Below are positions 49,595 to 58,073 of a stretch of 64,000 nucleotides of DNA, one piece after another (the first letter of the stretch is position 1; each line of letters begins with the position of its first letter). The stretch lies in the NCBI GenBank assembly GCA_905372355.1, contig CAJPOT010000001.1, positions 171,998 to 235,997 of the forward strand, given 5' to 3'. Position numbers and translations under genes: made by a program. Source of the stretch: an uncultured Selenomonas sp. (GTDB lineage Bacteria; Bacillota; Negativicutes; Selenomonadales; Selenomonadaceae). Below the pieces are notes generated by a model. That model saw only the letters and a program-made list of their open reading frames with translations, was not told where the DNA came from and did not search any database.

Positions 49595-50260
49595 ATGAAT
49601 TTTGATTTCGATCTGGCGGTGAGCTCTTTCCCCGTCCTGCTCATCGGCGCACTTGTGACGATAAAGATCACGGCGATTTCCGTCGCGCTCGGCGTCGTCA
49701 TCGGCCTCGTCGTCGGCGTGGCGCGCATCTCGCAGGTCAAGCCGCTGCGCCTTCTGGCGATGGCGTACATTGACTTTCTGCGCGGCACGCCGCTCCTGGT
49801 GCAGATCTTTTTGATCTACTTCGCACTTCCCGTCATCTCGGGGCAGCGCGTCGACCCGTTCTTCGCGGCGATCACGGCGTGCAGCATCAACAGCGGCGCC
49901 TATGTCGCCGAGATCTTCCGCTCGGGCATCCAGTCGATCGACAAGGGGCAGATGGAAGCGGGGCGCTCCCTAGGCATGACGTGGCTGCAGACGATGTGGC
50001 ACATCATCCTGCCGCAGGCGGTCAAGCGCGTCATACCGCAGATCGGCAACGAGTTCATCGCACTTTTGAAGGATTCGTCGCTCGTCTCGGTCATCGGCTT
50101 TGAAGAACTGACGCGAAGCGGCCAGCTCATCATTGCCCGCACCTACGGCTCACTGGAAATCTGGCCTTGCGTCGCCATCATTTATCTCGTGATGACGCTT
50201 TCCATCTCGCAGCTCGTGGCCTATCTCGAACGGAGGTTCAGAACCGATGATAAGCATTAA
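49595..50260 (+). CDS. Polar amino-acid ABC transporter permease
   Basis: A 221-residue inner-membrane protein of the HisM/GlnP family with about five TM helices. The EAA coupling loop is visible ([20 protein letters not shown]), as is the N-terminal [19 protein letters not shown]. It overlaps the ATPase gene by 14 nt. Confidence 0.92.
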   Translation: MNFDFDLAVSSFPVLLIGALVTIKITAISVALGVVIGLVVGVARISQVKPLRLLAMAYIDFLRGTPLLVQIFLIYFALPVISGQRVDPFFAAITACSINSGAYVAEIFRSGIQSIDKGQMEAGRSLGMTWLQTMWHIILPQAVKRVIPQIGNEFIALLKDSSLVSVIGFEELTRSGQLIIARTYGSLEIWPCVAIIYLVMTLSISQLVAYLERRFRTDDKH

Positions 50261-50963
50261 AGGGCTTTACAAGGCATTCGGCGACAACCTCGTCCTGAAA
50301 GGCATTGACCTCGAAGTCGCGGACAAGGAGGTCGTCGTCATCATAGGGCCGTCCGGCTCGGGCAAGTCGACGCTCCTGCGCTCGATCAACTACCTCGATG
50401 TGCCGTCCAAGGGAAAGATCTCCATCGACGGCAAGGAGCTTTCCGCAGCCGACATCAATCGCGTGCGCGCCGAGGTCGGCATGGTGTTCCAGCGATTTAA
50501 CCTCTTTCCGCACATGACGGTTCTGGACAACATCACGCTTGCGCCGCGCAAGGTCAGAAAGACCGCACGCGAAGAGGCGGAAAAAGATGCGCGTATGCTC
50601 CTGGAGAAAGTCGGCCTGGCAGACAAGGCGGAGGCCTATCCCGAGCAGCTTTCGGGCGGTCAGCAACAGCGTGTCGCCATCGCGCGTGCGCTCGCGATGA
50701 AGCCGCGCCTCATGCTCTTCGATGAGCCGACGAGCGCTCTCGATCCCGAGATGGTCAAGGAGGTCTTGGACGTCATGCGCTCCCTGGCCGCCGAGGGCAT
50801 GACGATGGTCATCGTCACGCACGAGATGGGCTTTGCGCGTGAAGTCGGCGACCGCCTGCTCTTCGTTGACGACGGGCGGATCATCGAGCAGGGCGTACCG
50901 AAAGAAGTGTTCGAGCATCCGAAAGAAGAGCGGACGAAAAACTTCCTGTCGAAGGTGCTCTGA
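50247..50963 (+). CDS. Polar amino-acid ABC transporter ATPase (GlnQ-like)
   Basis: A 238-residue ABC ATPase: Walker [17 protein letters not shown]-loop [11 protein letters not shown], signature [15 protein letters not shown], Walker [15 protein letters not shown] and the switch His in [14 protein letters not shown] lies 10 nt before the ATG, inside the permease gene. It is the last gene of the operon. Confidence 0.95.
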   Translation: MISIKGLYKAFGDNLVLKGIDLEVADKEVVVIIGPSGSGKSTLLRSINYLDVPSKGKISIDGKELSAADINRVRAEVGMVFQRFNLFPHMTVLDNITLAPRKVRKTAREEAEKDARMLLEKVGLADKAEAYPEQLSGGQQQRVAIARALAMKPRLMLFDEPTSALDPEMVKEVLDVMRSLAAEGMTMVIVTHEMGFAREVGDRLLFVDDGRIIEQGVPKEVFEHPKEERTKNFLSKVL

Positions 50964-51040
50964 GGCGTCGTGCGTCGTGAAGAAGTGCGAGAAGCGATGC
51001 AGCGACAGTATCCTGCGAAAAAAACTTCTTGCAGAAGTGG

Positions 51041-51069
51041 TTGAAATTGCCCGCTTTTTGTGATAAAAT
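51041..51069 (+). promoter_or_regulatory. rplS promoter and leader
   Basis: TTGAAA (51041-51046), 17-bp spacer, TAAAAT (51064-51069). The 70-nt leader can form CCTCT/GGGGAG-type pairings and could be an L19 autoregulatory leader; I cannot confirm a match to the known motif. Confidence 0.65.
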
Positions 51070-51143
51070 AGGCGAGCATACGGGCGGTCCTCTGGGGGAG
51101 AAAAGGCTCTCTTACGAACGTCTGAGATTAAGGAGGAAAACAA

Positions 51144-51485
51144 ATGAACATCATTCAGGCTTTGGAGCAGGAACAGCTGCGCTCCGACATCCCCGAGTTC
51201 GCTCCTGGCGATACGGTGCGCGTGCACGTCAAGGTCGTCGAGGGAACGCGTGAGCGCATCCAGGCGTTCGAGGGCGTCGTCATCGCGCGCTCGGGTACGG
51301 GCGTTCGCGAGACGTTCACCGTGCGCCGCATTTCCTACGGCGTCGGTGTCGAGCGTACTTTCCCGGTACATTCGCCGCGTCTTGACAAGATCCAGCTCAT
51401 GCGCCGCGGCATTGTGCGCCGTGCGAAGCTCTATTACCTGCGCAACCTTACGGGTAAGGCAGCTCGCATTCGCGAGAAGCGCTGA
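51144..51485 (+). CDS. rplS: 50S ribosomal protein L19
   Basis: A 113-residue protein with the signatures [26 protein letters not shown] and [20 protein letters not shown], the last being the classic L19 stretch. It binds at the 30S-50S interface. AGGAGGAAAACAA precedes the ATG. A terminator separates it from lepB. Confidence 0.97.
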   Translation: MNIIQALEQEQLRSDIPEFAPGDTVRVHVKVVEGTRERIQAFEGVVIARSGTGVRETFTVRRISYGVGVERTFPVHSPRLDKIQLMRRGIVRRAKLYYLRNLTGKAARIREKR

Positions 51486-51495
51486 AGCACATCAT

Positions 51496-51546
51496 GGGGA
51501 CTGCCTTGGGGAATGCCAGCTGGGCATTTTCCTTTCGCAGTCCCTA
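51496..51546 (+). terminator. Terminator between rplS and lepB
   Basis: GGGACTGC pairs with GCAGTCCC, enclosing a second hairpin GAATGCC-AG-CTGGGCATTTTCC. The inner stem with TTTTCCTTT can terminate on its own; some read-through into lepB is likely. Confidence 0.65.
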
Positions 51547-51568
51547 TTTCCTTTTCAGGAGGTATTTT

Positions 51569-52090
51569 ATGAGTTCGTTGGGAGAAGAAGTCAAGGATTG
51601 GCTCGTAGCGATCGTCGTCGCCGTCGTGCTCGCCTTCATCATCCGCCAGTTTATCGTGGAGCTTTATGTCGTGGACGGCCCGTCCATGCGGCCGACCCTG
51701 CAGTCACGCGAGCGCCTCGTCGTCAACAAGTTCATTTACCGCATGAGGGAGCCGGAGCGCAATGAAATCATCGTCTTCCGCTATCCGCGCGACCCGAGCC
51801 GCGACTTCATCAAGCGTGTGATCGCCGTGCCCGGTGACACGATCGAGATCAAGGATGGCAAGGTGTTTTTGAATCAGCAGCTGTTGAACGAGGACTACAT
51901 CCTCGAAAAGACACTGACGAACTACCCGCTGTCGACGGTGCCCGCTGGGCACATCTTCGTCATGGGAGACAACCGCAACAATTCCGAGGACAGCCGCTTC
52001 GCCGACGTCGGCTTCGTCCCCTACGATCTCATCAAGGGCAAGGCGATGGTCGTGTTCTGGCCAGTCGCCGAGGCGAAGTCCCTGCCTTGA
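51569..52090 (+). CDS. lepB: Type I signal peptidase
   Basis: A 173-residue protein with one N-terminal TM helix (WLVAIVVAVVLAFIIRQF). The catalytic Ser39 lies in VDGPSMRPTL and Lys82 in DFIKRVIAVPGD; the box HIFVMGDNRNNSEDSR is present. It cleaves signal peptides outside the cytoplasmic membrane, relevant for the many secreted proteins in this window. ATG 51569 follows AGGAGG; the longer frame starts inside the terminator. Confidence 0.95.
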   Translation: MSSLGEEVKDWLVAIVVAVVLAFIIRQFIVELYVVDGPSMRPTLQSRERLVVNKFIYRMREPERNEIIVFRYPRDPSRDFIKRVIAVPGDTIEIKDGKVFLNQQLLNEDYILEKTLTNYPLSTVPAGHIFVMGDNRNNSEDSRFADVGFVPYDLIKGKAMVVFWPVAEAKSLP

Positions 52091-52117
52091 GGATTGCTCT
52101 TGCATAAGGAGGCAGAC

Positions 52118-52390
52118 ATGGATTTTCAGACGGAAGGAAACAGCATCGTATACAAGAGTGCGGATGGCGTCGTGCTCGCCCGCGCGGATTTTTCGGAAGC
52201 AGCGCCGGGAGTCTACGATATTTTCCATACGGAAGTTGACGCCTCGTTGCAGGGGCAGGGCATCGCGGGCAACCTTGTCGCGAGAACCGTCGCGGAAATC
52301 GAGAGGCGCGGCGGAAAGACTATGGAAGATGCTTCGTGCTCGTATGCGGCAGCCTGGTTGAAGCGACATGCAGAAAAAGGCGCATCGTGA
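52118..52390 (+). CDS. GNAT-like small acetyltransferase (YjdJ/Gtn-type)
   Basis: A 90-residue protein. VYDIFHTEVDASLQGQGIAG and NLVARTVAEIERRG match the short GCN5-related fold with the acetyl-CoA loop (QGQGIAG), followed by CSYAAAWLKRH. AAGGAGG lies 5 nt before ATG. The substrate is unknown. It is probably co-transcribed with lepB. Confidence 0.8.
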   Translation: MDFQTEGNSIVYKSADGVVLARADFSEAAPGVYDIFHTEVDASLQGQGIAGNLVARTVAEIERRGGKTMEDASCSYAAAWLKRHAEKGAS

Positions 52391-52469
52391 TAATCGGGCG
52401 GATGCTCCTGCACTATGATTGCCGAGGGGAAAATCAATAAGAGTCGTTCTTAATGCGGCTTCTATTGAT

Positions 52470-52577
52470 TTTACCATGAAGCCCCAAGAGGTCAAGCCGA
52501 AGGTGCAGACCGATTGGCTAGGCTTCTGTAAGGGCGGCGCACAATGTCCACGAAGTGGACGTTTGTGCGTGTAGTTT
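52470..52577 (+). repeat. Dispersed repeat family 1, copy E
   Basis: A full copy with outer stem GAAGCC/GGCTTC, inner CCAAGAGGTC/GACCGATTGG and the terminal GTCCAC-GAA-GTGGAC hairpin. A 32-codon frame (52476-52574) begins MKPQEVKPKVQTDWLGF and contains three Cys in its last half. It lies in the leader of the lipase gene. Confidence 0.9.
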
Positions 52578-52639
52578 CCTCTCTTTTTATCATACACTTT
52601 CCCAAAAGGAGCGAACATTTTGTCGGGGGAGGGGTTGAG

Positions 52640-53974
52640 ATGGAACGAAAGAATTTTGCAGAGCGGCGATTCCTGCCCTTGGTTTCGGCGCTGCTTTTCT
52701 TTTGCCTTGCATTCTTGCCGCTGTCGGCCTCAGCGCAGGAAGAGCCGGAGATCGACCTGCTTGCCGCGCTCGTTTCTTCCGCCTCCTATTCCGATGACGG
52801 CGCTCTCCTTGTGCGCAGCTGGCTCAAGGAGACAGCCTGGGATTTTCAGAGCCGCAGCACGTCGACGCGAGCTGCAGAGGGGCGTGTCCATCTGGCACGA
52901 AAGACTCTTGCAGACGGCAGGCGCATCGCCGTGCTTTCCTTCCCCGGCACGGAGAACAAGAAGGACATCGAGGTCGATCTGCGCCTTTCTGCCGTTCCCT
53001 TTGGCGGAACCACTCCGGCAGAGTTCACTGCCGTTGCAGCCGGAAGCGACGCCCGAGATCTGCCGCACGTCCACAAGGGATTCAACGATTTCGTCATGGC
53101 GGCGCTCTTTACGGAGGAGATGCCGGAGTTCGGCAATCGGACGGCGGGAGAAGCGCTGGCAGATGAGCTCAAGGAGCATCCGGAAGAAGTGCTCTATCTG
53201 ACGGGGCACAGTCTCGGCGGTGCGGCCTCCCTCGTGACGGCGGCGCGCCTTGCTGATCTCGGTGTGCCCTCGGAGCAGCTTCAGGTCGTCACGTTCGGCG
53301 CACCTGCTGTCGGCGACGAAAAGTTTGCACGGCTCTACGAAACGAAGCTTCATTTCACGCGCATCGTCATGAAGGCCGATCCCGTTGCCGCCATCCTGCA
53401 GTCTTTGGGAAAGGGCTTCGTGCAATTCGGCGAGAAGATCGTCTGGAAGCCGCGGACGCGCGAGGATCGCTTCCATCATGAGATGGCGCTCTATTTCGAC
53501 GAGGCGCTGCGCTGCTACTATGATGCGGTGCAGACGGATTCGCCGCATGAACTGTTTTGCGGCACGCCGCAGGAGCTTGCGGGCGGCCTTTACGTCGCGG
53601 CGCCGTCCTTTGACCTGCCCGAGGCGCTCGCACAGGATGCTCCGTACATCGAGCGCGCCGTGCACGATGCGCTCGATATACGCTATGCGCCGATGGTCTT
53701 TTCCGCGCAAGGCGGGAGACAGGAATCGCTTTTTGCCGCCGCACGCGCCGCCGGCTGCAAGTACGTCCTCGTCGAGCATTTTTCGGGCAATCTGCTGCGC
53801 GAAAGGCATGGCAGTTTCCGCCTGACACTTGAAGAGGAACTTTACACGAGCGACGGACGGCTGCTGTCTCTGGAATCGCGCAGCACGAACACGGGCGATC
53901 TGCCTGCGATCGAGGCGTTTCTCTATCTCATGTACAAGGGAAGCGAGACGCGCGATGCGGCTCTGGGGTTGTAA
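52640..53974 (+). CDS. Secreted class 3-like lipase
   Basis: A 444-residue exported protein. The signal peptide (RRFLPLVSALLFFCLAFLPL, cleavage near SASA-QE) is followed by an alpha/beta-hydrolase domain of the fungal lipase type: HKGFNDFV, LTGHSLGGAASLV with nucleophile Ser191, and VTFGAPAVGDEKFA. The Asp/His pair probably lies in MKADPV and DRFHHEM. A C-terminal region (from about 330) is unassigned. ATG 52640 follows GGGGGAGGGG; the longer frame starts in the repeat hairpin. Its stop codon overlaps the end of a family-2 repeat. Confidence 0.85.
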   Translation: MERKNFAERRFLPLVSALLFFCLAFLPLSASAQEEPEIDLLAALVSSASYSDDGALLVRSWLKETAWDFQSRSTSTRAAEGRVHLARKTLADGRRIAVLSFPGTENKKDIEVDLRLSAVPFGGTTPAEFTAVAAGSDARDLPHVHKGFNDFVMAALFTEEMPEFGNRTAGEALADELKEHPEEVLYLTGHSLGGAASLVTAARLADLGVPSEQLQVVTFGAPAVGDEKFARLYETKLHFTRIVMKADPVAAILQSLGKGFVQFGEKIVWKPRTREDRFHHEMALYFDEALRCYYDAVQTDSPHELFCGTPQELAGGLYVAAPSFDLPEALAQDAPYIERAVHDALDIRYAPMVFSAQGGRQESLFAAARAAGCKYVLVEHFSGNLLRERHGSFRLTLEEELYTSDGRLLSLESRSTNTGDLPAIEAFLYLMYKGSETRDAALGL

Positions 53975-54052
53975 GGAATCACGGATAAATTCAGCCGCCC
54001 ATCTGCGCTTTCCTCTCGTCGTCGACAAATTCTCGATGCAGCACTGCATGTC
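53974..54052 (-). repeat. Dispersed repeat family 2, truncated inverted copy
   Basis: AGGAATCACGGATAAATTC and TCCTCTCGTCGTCGACAAAT match the right half of the 28.6-kb copy read on the opposite strand. The first base is the last base of the lipase stop codon, so the insertion defines the 3' end of that gene. Similarity ends at about 54052, where a terminator begins. Confidence 0.7.
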
Positions 54053-54080
54053 CCTCGCCTTCGGGCGGGGGCTTTTTCTT
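54052..54080 (+). terminator. Terminator after the lipase gene
   Basis: CCCTCGCC-TTCG-GGCGGGGG followed by CTTTTTCTT. Confidence 0.8.
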
Positions 54081-54107
54081 GCGCGCAGGGGCTTGTTATT
54101 GTATGAT
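54079..54107 (+). promoter_or_regulatory. prmA promoter
   Basis: TTGCGC (54079-54084), 17-bp spacer, TATGAT (54102-54107). Transcription would start near 54114, so the ATG at 54116 would be almost leaderless and the TTG at 54137 is the better start. Confidence 0.6.
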
Positions 54108-54136
54108 GGTAACGAATGAGAAAGGAGCGATGCTTT

Positions 54137-55078
54137 TTGCAGTGGGCGGAAGTGAGCGTGGATACGTCGCACGAGGCGACGGATCTTGTGTCGGAAATCT
54201 TGCAGGAATTGGGCGCTGCGGGCGTGGTCATCGAAGATCCGGCGCTCTTGAACGAATACATTCGTTCGGGACTCTGGGACTATACGGATCTCAAGGAGAG
54301 CGAGGAGACGGAGGTCGTGCGCGTCAAGGCGTACTGGGCGCTCGACGAGGAGCTTGAGGGAAAGCTGCAGCATCTTGCCGTGCGGCTGGACGGCTTGGCG
54401 TCCAACGGAATCGACAAGGGCGCGGGCGCGGTTTCGTGGAAGGCGGTTGCCGACGAGGATTGGGCCGAGACGTGGAAGGAGTTCTTCCATACGGAAAAAA
54501 TTGGCGCGCGCACCGTCATCAAGCCGACGTGGGAAGAATACGAAGCCAAGGCGGGAGAAATCGTCGTGGAGCTTGATCCGGGCGCGGCATTCGGCACGGG
54601 TCAGCACGCGACGACGTCCCTGTGCATCCGCGCGCTCGAAGACCTCGTTCGGCCGGGCATGACGGTGTTCGACGTCGGCACGGGTTCGGGCGTGCTCGCC
54701 ATCGTCGCGGCGAAGCTCGGCGCAAAGAGTGTCGAAGCCGTGGACTTCGACCCTGTCGCCGTGCGCGTCGCCCGCGAAAACGTGCGCCAGAACGACGCAG
54801 AGGACGTCGTGCGCACGGAGCGGAGCGATCTTCTAAAGAGCGTTGCGGGCGAGGCGGATCTCATCATTGCGAACATCATCGCCGACATCATCGTGCGCCT
54901 TTTCGGCGAGGTGAAGGAATCTCTGGCGGCGGGCGGCACGATGCTCTTGTCGGGCATCATCGAGGATCGTCTGGCGGATGTCGTGGAAGCCGCAGGTCAG
55001 CATGGTTTTTCCGTTGAGAAGATCGAGCAGGAAAAGGGTTGGGCGGCCATCATCGTCAAAGGGGGCGGAGCGCGATGA
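54137..55078 (+). CDS. prmA: Ribosomal protein L11 methyltransferase
   Basis: A 313-residue cytoplasmic methyltransferase that methylates L11. The N-terminal substrate domain begins QWAEVSVDTSHEATDLVSE. The catalytic domain has VELDPGAAFGTGQHATT, motif I VFDVGTGSGVLAIVAA and ANIIADIIVRL. TTG start with AAAGGAG 9 nt upstream; the family N-terminus (often MxW.E) agrees. It overlaps rsmE by 4 nt. Confidence 0.93.
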   Translation: MQWAEVSVDTSHEATDLVSEILQELGAAGVVIEDPALLNEYIRSGLWDYTDLKESEETEVVRVKAYWALDEELEGKLQHLAVRLDGLASNGIDKGAGAVSWKAVADEDWAETWKEFFHTEKIGARTVIKPTWEEYEAKAGEIVVELDPGAAFGTGQHATTSLCIRALEDLVRPGMTVFDVGTGSGVLAIVAAKLGAKSVEAVDFDPVAVRVARENVRQNDAEDVVRTERSDLLKSVAGEADLIIANIIADIIVRLFGEVKESLAAGGTMLLSGIIEDRLADVVEAAGQHGFSVEKIEQEKGWAAIIVKGGGAR

Positions 55079-55860
55079 GGCGCGTCTTTCTCGAAGGCGA
55101 GATTGCGGACACGATGGAAGTGCGGGGCGCGGACGCGCACCATCTGCAGCGCGTCATGCGCGCCAAGCTTGGCGAGAATCTCCTCGTTGCCGATGGTGCG
55201 GGCGGCTCGGCCGAGGCTGAGGTCGCGGGCTTCGCAGATGGCAGGGTGCAGCTTCGACTTGTCCGGCGACTGTCGGAAGCGGCGGAATCGCAGGCGGAAA
55301 TCGAGCTTTTCCAGTGCCTGCCCAAGGGCGATCGCATGGACTTCATCGTGCAGAAGGCGACGGAGCTGGGCGTCGCGTGCATCCGTCCCGTGCTCAGTCA
55401 GAACGTCGTCGTGCGCTACGACGAAAAGAAGGCGCGTGCACGCGTGGAGCGCTGGCAGAAGATCGCAGCGGAGGCGGCGAAGCAGTGCGGGCGCACGCGC
55501 ATTCCCGAGGTGATGCCGATCGTGCCCCTTCGCGCGGCGATGGAAGGGCAGGGGGCAGCGGAATATGCCCTGCGCCTTTTTTTCTACGAGATGGAAGAGC
55601 GGCGGGAACTGCGCACGGTTCTTTCGGATTCAGAAGCGCGGCGCATCTTCATGCTCGTTGGGCCGGAGGGCGGCTTCGATGAGGCGGAGGCGCAGCTTGC
55701 AGTCGCGCACGGCTTTTCTGCCGTGACGCTTGGTCGGCGCATCCTGCGCGTCGATACGGCGGCGATCGTCGCGCTCGCGCTCGTGCAGTATGAAAAAGGA
55801 GATTTAGGTTTTGCCAAAAGCAGCATTGACGACCTTGGGCTGCAAGGTCAACCAGTTTGA
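55075..55860 (+). CDS. rsmE: 16S rRNA m3U1498 methyltransferase
   Basis: A 261-residue SPOUT methyltransferase with the N-terminal PUA-like part (MRRVFLEGEI, HHLQRVMRAK), PKGDRMDFIVQKATELG, and the knot motifs LVGPEGGFDEAE and LGRRILRVDTAA. Coupled to prmA (ATGA). Its 3' end overlaps the mtaB start by 50 nt. Confidence 0.94.
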   Translation: MRRVFLEGEIADTMEVRGADAHHLQRVMRAKLGENLLVADGAGGSAEAEVAGFADGRVQLRLVRRLSEAAESQAEIELFQCLPKGDRMDFIVQKATELGVACIRPVLSQNVVVRYDEKKARARVERWQKIAAEAAKQCGRTRIPEVMPIVPLRAAMEGQGAAEYALRLFFYEMEERRELRTVLSDSEARRIFMLVGPEGGFDEAEAQLAVAHGFSAVTLGRRILRVDTAAIVALALVQYEKGDLGFAKSSIDDLGLQGQPV

Positions 55861-57097
55861 AACGGAGACGATGGAGGGGCTTTTCCGGCAGCGCGGCTAC
55901 TCCATTGTCCCCTTCGACGAGGCGGCGGACGTCTACGTCATCAATACATGCTCGGTCACGAGTCTCGGCGAGAAGAAATCGCGCCAGCTCATCCGCCGTG
56001 CGCGCCGCCTGAACGAGCGAGCCGTCATCGCCGTGACGGGCTGCTATGCGCAGGTCGCACCCGAGGAGATCCGCGCGATCGAGGGCGTGCGCGTCGTGCT
56101 TGGCACGAAGGAGCGTGCGGCGATTGTCGATCACGTGGAGCGAGCGGCGCGCGAGGCGGGCGTCTTCGACGGCACGGGCGACATCATGCACGCCTCCGAG
56201 TTCGAGGACATCCCGCTCTTCGGTGCGCCCGCGAGAACGCGTGCTTTTCTGAAAATTGAGGAGGGCTGCGAGAATTTCTGCTCGTTTTGCATCATTCCCT
56301 ACGCGCGCGGCCCCGTGCGCTCGCGCCTCTTGAAGAGCGTGCGGCGCGAGGCGGCGAAGCTCCTCGCCATGGGCTTCAAGGAAATCGTCCTGACGGGCAT
56401 CCACCTCGGCTGCTATGGGCGCGACCTCGGCGATGTGACGCTTGCCGACGCCGTGCGCGCTGTTCTTTCCCTGCCGGGACTCAAGCGTCTGCGCCTCGGC
56501 TCTTTGGAGTCGATCGAGCTGTCGGACGATCTGCTCGCACTCCTCGCGCAGGAGGAGCGCTTCGCCGGGCATCTTCATCTGCCGCTGCAGGCGGGATCGG
56601 ATGAAGTGCTTCGCGCGATGAACCGTCACTACGATACGGCGAAGTTCGCCGCGCTCATCGAACGCGTCGAATGTGCCGTGCCCGGCATCGCCATCTCGAC
56701 GGACATCATCGTGGGCTTTCCGGGCGAAACGCAGGAGCTCTTCGAGGAAAGCCTTGCTTTCGTCGAGCGCATGAACTTCGCACGCATGCATGTATTCCCC
56801 TACTCGCCGCGCCGAGGCACGCCGGCGGCCGCGTTTGCCGCGCAGGTTCCCGAGGCGGAGAAGAAGGAGCGTGTGCATCGCATGCAGGCGCTCGCCGCAA
56901 AGAAGAGCGAGGCGTTTCACGCCGCCTTTCTCGGCACAGAGATGCCCGTTCTCTTCGAGACGGAGCGCGAGGGCGTCACGGACGGACTTACGGCGAACTA
57001 CATCCGCGTCTATACGGATGCGCCCGTTCGGACGGGAGACATCCATGCGATGCGCCTCGTGCGCCTTTATCGCGACGGCGTTTGGGGCGAGATCTGA
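55811..57097 (+). CDS. mtaB: tRNA t6A37 methylthiotransferase MtaB
   Basis: A 428-residue radical-SAM enzyme that converts t6A37 to ms2t6A37. The N-terminal domain ligates one FeS cluster (LGCKVNQFETE, INTCSVTSLGEKKS, VTGCYAQ); the radical-SAM cluster is in CENFCSFCIIPYARGP; and the C-terminal TRAM-like region ends the protein. The TTG start has AAAGGAG 9-10 nt upstream and is needed because the first cluster Cys lies at residue 11, so the 50-nt overlap with rsmE is genuine. Confidence 0.93.
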   Translation: MPKAALTTLGCKVNQFETETMEGLFRQRGYSIVPFDEAADVYVINTCSVTSLGEKKSRQLIRRARRLNERAVIAVTGCYAQVAPEEIRAIEGVRVVLGTKERAAIVDHVERAAREAGVFDGTGDIMHASEFEDIPLFGAPARTRAFLKIEEGCENFCSFCIIPYARGPVRSRLLKSVRREAAKLLAMGFKEIVLTGIHLGCYGRDLGDVTLADAVRAVLSLPGLKRLRLGSLESIELSDDLLALLAQEERFAGHLHLPLQAGSDEVLRAMNRHYDTAKFAALIERVECAVPGIAISTDIIVGFPGETQELFEESLAFVERMNFARMHVFPYSPRRGTPAAAFAAQVPEAEKKERVHRMQALAAKKSEAFHAAFLGTEMPVLFETEREGVTDGLTANYIRVYTDAPVRTGDIHAMRLVRLYRDGVWGEI

Positions 57098-57100
57098 AAG

Positions 57101-57210
57101 TTTACCATGAAGCCCCAAGAGGTCAAGCCGAAGGTGCAGACCGATTGGCTAGGCTTCTGTAAGGGCGGCGCACAATGTCCACAAGGTGGACGTTTGTGCG
57201 TGTAGCTTAC
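57101..57210 (+). repeat. Dispersed repeat family 1, copy F, between convergent genes
   Basis: A full copy with outer stem GAAGCC/GGCTTC and hairpin GTCCAC-AAG-GTGGAC. A 32-codon frame (57107-57205) is kept, with an R-S to Q-G change against copy E. Unlike copies A-E it does not precede a gene on its own strand. Its end overlaps the stop region of the minus-strand gene. Confidence 0.9.
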
Positions 57211-58073
57211 TTGCCTTCCTCTGATTTTTGCTCTGCGAACTGCTCGGCGAGATCGTCGAGATACGCTTTCAGGCGCTCGCGGCTCTCCTCATGCGCGAGC
57301 TGCGCGATCATCGTCATGTGGTGTCTGAGGTCGTGGCGCATGCGGCGCGAGCTGCGCCAGAGGTCGAGCATCGTCTGATAGTGCGCCTCTTCGGACATGC
57401 GAATCATCTGCTCATGAAGCTGCTGCTGATGCAGTGCATTTCCCTCCTCTGCATAGCGCGTGAGGAGGGTGGACACGCGCAGATATTGGACGAGAGCGAG
57501 CGGGAGCAAGAGCCGCGCAGCGAGGATCGTCGGCTGCACCGACGTATTCGCCGGGTCGGCGGCGACGGCGAGCGCGACGAGAATCACCTCGTAGCCGCTG
57601 AGATAGAGCCAGAGCCGCCGATCATCAACGGACAGCATCGGCATGAGCAAGTGGCGGATCGTATGCAGTGCGGCGGGCAGGACGAGGAGAAACATCATGG
57701 GGATGAGCAGGCATTTCCATAGCCCCGGAGGCAGTCCTGCGCCAAAGAAATGCTCCGTCATCGTGCCGAGCGTTCCCGCAAGCATCAGCAGCGGATAGAC
57801 GAGCAGGGCGATGGATATTACCCGCAGCGCCTGATCGCGGATCACGAGAAGCATATAGAAGAGAGCGAGCGGGCGGCAGAGAAGTGCGACGAGCGACATA
57901 TCGAGCGGCAAGGACATCTGTGCGGCCTGTGTCAGCGCGAGCACGAGCATATAGCCGCAGACGACATAGATCCGCGCAAAGCGCAGCTGATCGTGAAAGA
58001 CATAGAAAACGAGCAGGTCAAAGGGCGGAACGCACACGATCGTGTAGAGCAGCCGAATCTCTGCGTCAGTCAT
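57207..58073 (-). CDS. Truncated GHKL-type sensor: membrane domain plus histidine-bearing helix, no ATPase
   Basis: A 288-residue protein with about six TM helices (residues 1-200), a coiled coil, and near the C-terminus the GHKL-kinase H-box RRMRHDLRHHMTMIAQL. It ends about 35 residues later (DDLAEQFAEQKSEEGK), where a HATPase domain would normally begin. The ATG overlaps the stop of the upstream kinase gene by 8 nt, so both are made together. The protein could be phosphorylated in trans by that ATPase (inference). Alternatively it is a decayed kinase. No response regulator is adjacent. Confidence 0.7.
   Translation of the reverse strand: MTDAEIRLLYTIVCVPPFDLLVFYVFHDQLRFARIYVVCGYMLVLALTQAAQMSLPLDMSLVALLCRPLALFYMLLVIRDQALRVISIALLVYPLLMLAGTLGTMTEHFFGAGLPPGLWKCLLIPMMFLLVLPAALHTIRHLLMPMLSVDDRRLWLYLSGYEVILVALAVAADPANTSVQPTILAARLLLPLALVQYLRVSTLLTRYAEEGNALHQQQLHEQMIRMSEEAHYQTMLDLWRSSRRMRHDLRHHMTMIAQLAHEESRERLKAYLDDLAEQFAEQKSEEGK

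Noticed and set aside
51076..51143. A firm call of an L19 ribosomal leader RNA
   Set aside because: Some pairing is possible but I could not match the known motif by eye. A covariance-model search would decide.
52544..52640. Upstream in-frame start for the lipase inside the repeat (MSTKWTFVRV)
   Set aside because: The same start appears wherever repeat family 1 precedes a gene (also 57175 and, in another frame, 5480). It lies in the hairpin, and the true start has its own Shine-Dalgarno and signal peptide.
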